Assembly (NCBI GenBank): GCA_018819005.1
Contig: JAHJQU010000183.1
Span: 1-10,110 of the forward strand
Origin: Pseudomonadota bacterium
GTDB lineage: Bacteria; Desulfobacterota; Desulfobacteria; Desulfobacterales; RPRI01
Reading direction: 5' to 3'
Length of the DNA stretch: 10,110 bases
The notes under the pieces are model-generated. The model had not been told where the DNA came from. It did not search any database and saw nothing but the letters and a program-made list of their open reading frames with translations. Positions 6,922-10,110 of the stretch are shown here, piece by piece (positions within the stretch are counted from its first letter, which is position 1; each line of letters begins with the position of its first letter). The translations under genes and the position numbers were made by a program.

Positions 6922-7713
6922 ATGGAAATTTTGGTTTGTGTCAAAAGAGTTCCCGATACTGCTGAAAACGAAATCAGCGTAAACAGCTCCGGTTCGGATA
7001 TAGAAAGGGGCGATCTCGTCTATTCGGTTAATGAGTGGGATAATTATGCTGTTGAGGAAGCTATTCAGATTCGGGACAAGGTCGGAGGAAGCGTTACAGT
7101 TGTTTCCGTTGGTGACGCCGAGTCGGAAGAAGTGCTGAGAAGAGAGATGGCTATGGGTGCTGATAAAGGCATACTGCTTTCTGATGATGCTTTTGCAGGT
7201 TCGGATGGAAAGGGTCTTGCTACCATTTTGAAAGCCGAAATCTTGAAAGGCAAATATGACCTCGTTTTAACCGGTGCCCAGGCTGATGACGGAGCCGGTC
7301 AGATTGGCGGCATGCTCGCCGCAATGCTTGACTGGCCTTATGCCTCACTTGTAAACCGCGTGGAACTTCTTGATGATAAAAAAATAAAGATAGGCCGGGA
7401 AATAGCCGGTGGAAACCAGGAGATAAACGAAATAGACCTTCCGTGCGTTCTTTCCATTCAGACCGGCATAAATGAGCCACGCTACGTCGGCATCAGGGGA
7501 ATCAGAAAAGTAGCCTCAGTTGAGATTCCGGTTCATGGTGCATCCGAGCTCGGATTAAATGCCGATTCAGTGGGAAAGACGTCAGCTAAAGTCTCTCGAG
7601 TCGATTATTTTGTTCCTGTACTTGGAAAAGGCGCTGAACTCCTTGAGGGAAGCATCGAAGAAAAAGTTGAAAAACTGGTTGAACTATTAAAATCCAAAGG
7701 AGGTATTAAATAA
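6922..7713 (+). CDS. etfB: Electron transfer flavoprotein beta subunit
   Basis: This is the small subunit of the soluble ETF heterodimer, which accepts electrons from acyl-CoA dehydrogenases and binds AMP. It has 263 residues, normal for the family. The start is ATG 6922, preceded by GGAGG (6912-6916) at 5 bases; a TTG at 6910 would put that site inside the gene. Family features are the opening MEILVCVKRVPDT, SVNEWDNYAVEEAIQ, the nucleotide-binding stretch LVLTGAQADDGAGQIGGMLA, and the C-terminal recognition-loop region around NEPRYVGIRGIRKV. It follows the oxidoreductase gene by 70 bases, and its stop overlaps the etfA start by one base (TAATG). I cannot decide from sequence whether this ETF bifurcates; pairing with an EMO-like enzyme and dehydrogenases favours a simple non-bifurcating carrier. 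Confidence 0.95.
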   Translation: MEILVCVKRVPDTAENEISVNSSGSDIERGDLVYSVNEWDNYAVEEAIQIRDKVGGSVTVVSVGDAESEEVLRREMAMGADKGILLSDDAFAGSDGKGLATILKAEILKGKYDLVLTGAQADDGAGQIGGMLAAMLDWPYASLVNRVELLDDKKIKIGREIAGGNQEINEIDLPCVLSIQTGINEPRYVGIRGIRKVASVEIPVHGASELGLNADSVGKTSAKVSRVDYFVPVLGKGAELLEGSIEEKVEKLVELLKSKGGIK

Positions 7714-8690
7714 TGGCTCTTCAGATTTTTACATATATATTACACAAAGACGGGGTTATCGATGATACAGCCCTTGAAATGGTTGCAGCAGCCGGAAAGA
7801 TTGATCCTGCAGCTTCTATAACAGCTATTGTTGTGGGCAGTAAAACAGACGCGGTATGCAACAGCCTGATCGCTTCTTTCAAAGAGGTCTGGAAGATTGA
7901 TAATGATGCGCTTTCTTACCCTAATTCAGAAGTGATCCGCGGTCTGCTTACACGTGTGATTCCTAAAGGAAGCACTCTCCTTTTTGCACTCGATCCTTTT
8001 GGAATGGATATTGGCCCCGGACTCTCCATAAAATTGGAGGGCGCTTACGTTCCGGATGCGGTTGGTTTTAATGGGATCGAAGGTGGAAAACTGAAAGTTG
8101 TCCGTCAGGAATACAGCGGCCAGGTCAGCACACATGTTCTTTGTGATATTTCCGGCGGAGCTGTGCTTACAATCCGTCCAGGCGCTTTCCGTGCGGTTGA
8201 AGCCGATGCTGCGGGTGGAACAGTTATTGATAAAACAGCAGATGCAATGACCGGAGGTTTGCCTGGGGGTGCGCGGCGCTATATTGAAGTTGTGCAGGCC
8301 GAAGTCGGCGATGTCGATATTACAAAGTCCGAAATTCTTGTTTCTGTCGGACGAGGTATCGGCGAGCAGGAAAATATTGATATTATCAAGGAGCTTGCAA
8401 AAGCAGTCGGAGGTGACGTGTCATGTTCGCGGCCTATCGTTGATGCCAAGTGGCTTGAAAAATCACGCCAGGTGGGAACTTCCGGGCAGACTGTCAAACC
8501 AAAAGTGTATATGGCTCTTGGTATAAGCGGTTCATTCCAGCATCTCGGCGGAATCAAGGGTTCACCTTTTATGGTTGTTGTAAACAAGAATCCGAAAGCT
8601 CCCATTTTTCAGGTTGCTGACATTGGAGTTGTTGAAGACCTGCTCGAGTTTGTTCCTCTATTGACTGAAAAAATCAATGAGCTGAAATAA
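7713..8690 (+). CDS. etfA: Electron transfer flavoprotein alpha subunit
   Basis: This is the large ETF subunit, carrying the redox-active FAD in its C-terminal domain. It has 325 residues, typical of the family. The start ATG 7713 overlaps the etfB stop (TAATG) and has a near-ideal ribosome-binding site, AAAGGAGGT (7696-7704), so the subunits are translationally coupled for equal dosage. The C-terminal domain starts near ILVSVGRGIGEQENI and contains SRPIVDAKWL (Arg240, matching the conserved arginine near the flavin), QVGTSGQTVKPKVYMALGISG, QHLGGIKGS (His277) and NPKAPIFQVADIGVVEDL. All expected FAD-contact motifs are present. Two stop codons in a row (TAA TAA, 8688-8693) end the gene, and a strong terminator follows. 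Electrons should come from the two dehydrogenases upstream and leave to the membrane oxidoreductase. Confidence 0.96.
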   Translation: MALQIFTYILHKDGVIDDTALEMVAAAGKIDPAASITAIVVGSKTDAVCNSLIASFKEVWKIDNDALSYPNSEVIRGLLTRVIPKGSTLLFALDPFGMDIGPGLSIKLEGAYVPDAVGFNGIEGGKLKVVRQEYSGQVSTHVLCDISGGAVLTIRPGAFRAVEADAAGGTVIDKTADAMTGGLPGGARRYIEVVQAEVGDVDITKSEILVSVGRGIGEQENIDIIKELAKAVGGDVSCSRPIVDAKWLEKSRQVGTSGQTVKPKVYMALGISGSFQHLGGIKGSPFMVVVNKNPKAPIFQVADIGVVEDLLEFVPLLTEKINELK

Positions 8691-8713
8691 TAAAATCATT
8701 CTGTTTAAAAATC

Positions 8714-8746
8714 AGCCGGTTGCTTTGAATAGTGACCGGCTTTTTT
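8714..8746 (+). terminator. Rho-independent terminator of the oxidoreductase-etfBA operon
   Basis: AGCCGGT (8714-8720) pairs perfectly with ACCGGCT (8735-8741) across a 14-base loop and runs straight into six T (8741-8746), with more T-rich sequence behind. It lies 24 bases after the etfA stop and separates this operon from the phosphoesterase gene. Confidence 0.88.
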
Positions 8747-8757
8747 ATTTCTTTTTC

Positions 8758-8786
8758 TTGCCAGATAACCCCTTAGCATTTATAAA
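8758..8786 (+). promoter_or_regulatory. Sigma70-type promoter of the DHH phosphoesterase gene
   Basis: TTGCCA (8758-8763) and TATAAA (8781-8786) each match the consensus at five of six positions with the ideal 17-base spacing. They lie just behind the etf terminator. The predicted start near 8793 leaves a leader of about 84 bases before the ATG at 8877. No FadR-type box is present, so this gene is probably not in the fatty-acid regulon. Confidence 0.65.
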
Positions 8787-8788
8787 CC

Positions 8789-8851
8789 CGTTTATCTCTT
8801 TAGAACCGGGAACCAAAAAATATGAATTATAAACCGGAAATCCGATAAACG
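8789..8851. repeat. 8-bp inverted repeat in the leader of the phosphoesterase gene
   Basis: CGTTTATC (8789-8796) and GATAAACG (8844-8851) are perfect inverted copies 47 bases apart; the right arm ends 15 bases before the ribosome-binding site (GGAGG, 8867-8871). The left arm covers the predicted transcription start, so a DNA operator fits better than a folded leader RNA, unless transcription begins further upstream. Confidence 0.3.
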
Positions 8852-8876
8852 CAGGGTGTTTTGGGTGGAGGTGTCT

Positions 8877-9770
8877 ATGAGGATTGTAGCAAGACCTGAT
8901 TTTGACGGTATTGTATGTGCGGTTCTGATATCCGAAGCGGAAAAGATAACAGAGACCATAAAGTGGGTTGAGCCGCACGAAATCCAGAACAGGCTGATCG
9001 AAATAAAGGGTGGAGATATAATCGCAAACCTCCCTTTTGATGATAGATGCTCAATCTGGTTTGACCATCATTATTCAAACAGGATTGACAGTACTTATAC
9101 CGGATCTTTCAAAATAGCGCCTTCTGCGGCAGGGGTTGTTTTTTCTTATTATGAAGGGAAAATTAAAAGAAATTATACGCAGCTTGTTAAAGAAACTGAT
9201 AAAATAGATTCCGCCTGTTTAACAATGGATGAAGTTCTTCATCCCGAAGCATATCCATATATTCTTCTTTCAATGACTGTTTCAAATCGTGGTTTTACAG
9301 AAGAGCCTTACTGGAACAGGCTGGTTGGTCTGTTGATGAAGAATGATATAACAGGCGTAATCAGTGATTTGAAAGTAAAAGAAAGATGCAGGGCTGTTGT
9401 TGAAGAGAACAGAGTTTATAAATCTGTATTGATAGAAAACACAGTTTTAAACAAACATGTATCAATAACCGATTTGCGTTCATACGAAAACGCGCCTGAA
9501 GGAAACCGTTTTCTGGTTTACACGCTTTTTTCAGAAGCGGTTGCAAGCGTCAGAATCCGATACGATGATCCTGGCAGGCAAAGTATCTCCGTGAGTGTCG
9601 GGCATAATATATTTAACCCAAAATGCAAGGTAAATGTTGGAAAAATGCTTTCAAAATTCGGCGGTGGAGGGCACAAAGGTGCAGGCGCCTGCAGATTTTT
9701 GTCAAGCAAGGCAGGAGAATATATTCCTCAAATCATTTCAACCCTTATTGAAAACAGACCTGAAGAATAA
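8877..9770 (+). CDS. DHH/DHHA1-family phosphoesterase (often annotated exopolyphosphatase or NrnA-like)
   Basis: This is a soluble protein of 297 residues. ATG 8877 was chosen because GGAGG (8867-8871) lies 5 bases upstream; a GTG at 8856 would enclose that site. The DHH domain has RPDFDG (Asp8, Asp10), FDHH (Asp63-His64-His65) and a third acidic motif, ETDKID (Asp108, Asp111). The DHHA1 domain ends with the glycine motif GGGGHKGAG (262-270), which in this superfamily binds the substrate phosphate. Relatives are Mn-dependent nanoRNA/oligonucleotide phosphatases (NrnA), pAp phosphatases or exopolyphosphatases; the substrate here cannot be told. The position usually held by a metal-binding His in motif I (H-x-x-P-D-x-D) is Val4. 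The gene has its own promoter after the etf terminator, so its closeness to the fatty-acid genes probably has no functional meaning. Confidence 0.85.
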   Translation: MRIVARPDFDGIVCAVLISEAEKITETIKWVEPHEIQNRLIEIKGGDIIANLPFDDRCSIWFDHHYSNRIDSTYTGSFKIAPSAAGVVFSYYEGKIKRNYTQLVKETDKIDSACLTMDEVLHPEAYPYILLSMTVSNRGFTEEPYWNRLVGLLMKNDITGVISDLKVKERCRAVVEENRVYKSVLIENTVLNKHVSITDLRSYENAPEGNRFLVYTLFSEAVASVRIRYDDPGRQSISVSVGHNIFNPKCKVNVGKMLSKFGGGGHKGAGACRFLSSKAGEYIPQIISTLIENRPEE

Positions 9771-9922
9771 TGACTGCTTCGTAAAAAGTCATTCTGCTGT
9801 GTTGCACTTCATCTTTCATCATTACAGCGTACCATTAAGTACGCACACTTCGGGCCCCGCGTTTGCGGTATTCCTCAAGTTTCGCGCGCCTTGCATAATG
9901 AGCTTTTTACTTTGCCGTCTGA
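9771..9922. mobile_element. MITE/REP-like non-coding element with imperfect terminal inverted repeats
   Basis: The left end (9771-9793), read in reverse complement, gives AATGACTTTTTACGAAGC followed by AGTCA. The right end (9897-9922) reads AATGAGCTTTTTACTTTGCC followed by GTCTGA. The two ends thus form imperfect inverted repeats of about 23-26 bases. Between them lie a 6-bp perfect hairpin GCGTAC/GTACGC (9827-9844), GGGCCC (9852-9857) and a CCGC/GCGG hairpin (9857-9868), in DNA more GC-rich than its flanks. It begins right after the TAA of the phosphoesterase gene and has no coding sense. The motif TTTTTACGAA resembles dispersed intergenic repeats I recall from deltaproteobacterial genomes; copy number is not checkable here. 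Confidence 0.5.
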
Positions 9923-10110
9923 ATTTCGATTGTTTACGAGTCCATCAATAATAGTGATTGACTTTTTTTAGCCGTTTCGTTAACCATGTTATAGTCAATG
10001 GTTAACGAAAAACTTATGCTGGTCTTTTATCTTATAATTATATTCATTATTTCAATTAGATACCCGAGGGGGATGAAGTTAAGGGACGAATATTAAATAT
10101 TCTCAGGGCA
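9923..10110. other. AT-rich intergenic end of window, likely control region of a gene beyond the edge
   Basis: No coding region can be called. The ATG at 10073 after a GAGGGGG run meets a stop after seven codons. Another frame is open from 10060 to the window end but has no ATG, GTG or TTG start. A perfect TATAAT lies at 10033-10038, without a good -35. The 13-bp inverted repeat described separately stands just upstream of it. Confidence 0.4.
9975..10010. promoter_or_regulatory. 13-bp perfect inverted repeat, probable operator
   Basis: TTTCGTTAACCAT (9975-9987) and ATGGTTAACGAAA (9998-10010) are perfect inverted copies around a 10-base centre that contains a -10-like TATAGT (9990-9995). A second -10-like TATAAT follows at 10033-10038. 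Without a T run after the right arm it is not a terminator. Dyads of this size near promoter elements are typical of dimeric repressors, but the regulator is unknown, and the motif differs from the FadR-type box in this window. Confidence 0.55.

Noticed and set aside
9634..9951. 105-codon plus-strand open frame across the end of the phosphoesterase gene and the following element
   Set aside because: The first part is out of frame within the DHHA1 coding region and the rest crosses inverted repeats and hairpins; no protein motif is visible.
10060..10110. Start of a further gene at the window edge
   Set aside because: The open frame has no ATG, GTG or TTG, and the ATG at 10073 in another frame stops after seven codons.
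1..10110. CRISPR arrays, tRNA or rRNA genes, insertion-sequence transposases, phage or toxin-antitoxin genes
   Set aside because: I looked for regularly spaced repeats, cloverleaf-type sequence and characteristic protein motifs on both strands and found none.

Overview
The window holds a fatty-acid beta-oxidation and electron-transfer locus. All protein genes are on the + strand in a moderately AT-rich genome. The gene set is a YsiA/FadR-type TetR regulator, two long acyl-CoA dehydrogenases, a membrane Fe-S ETF:menaquinone oxidoreductase and etfBA. Together with an 'RPDFDG' DHH phosphoesterase this looks most like a strictly anaerobic fatty-acid-oxidising Desulfobacterota (sulfate-reducing or syntrophic deltaproteobacterium). 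That placement is inferred from gene content; no marker gene is present.

Layout. 1-221 is AT-rich non-coding DNA with nothing recognised. At 222-267 a consensus -35 (TTGACA) and a poorer -10 overlap a perfect 20-bp palindrome, ATGAATGAATATTCATTCAT, matching the fatty-acid-degradation regulator box described for B. subtilis FadR. Then come the TetR gene (to 957), acyl-CoA dehydrogenase 1 (961-2769) and acyl-CoA dehydrogenase 2 (2874-4658). A second promoter with the same operator, extended to a 32-bp perfect palindrome (4713-4744), drives the Fe-S/cytochrome b-like oxidoreductase (4782-6851), etfB (6922-7713) and etfA (7713-8690), which end at a strong intrinsic terminator (8714-8746). A separate promoter (8758-8786) serves a DHH/DHHA1 phosphoesterase (8877-9770). 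The rest (9771-10110) is non-coding: a roughly 150-bp element with imperfect terminal inverted repeats, then a 13-bp perfect inverted repeat that probably belongs to the control region of the next gene.

How it fits together. The dehydrogenases oxidise acyl-CoA esters, EtfBA collects the electrons, and the membrane oxidoreductase passes them to the menaquinone pool. The TetR protein should repress its own operon and the etf operon until acyl-CoA accumulates. Thiolase, enoyl-CoA hydratase, 3-hydroxyacyl-CoA dehydrogenase and acyl-CoA ligase genes are absent from this window.

Points most worth a second look: (1) the conserved 32-codon C-terminal tail of dehydrogenase 1 lies in the -1 frame, and the frame change falls exactly on T TTT TTA, a classical -1 slippery heptamer; (2) the first CCG domain of the oxidoreductase appears to have lost its cysteines while the second keeps all five; (3) the only good ribosome-binding site of the TetR gene points at an ATT codon; (4) the two identical operators define a local regulon.
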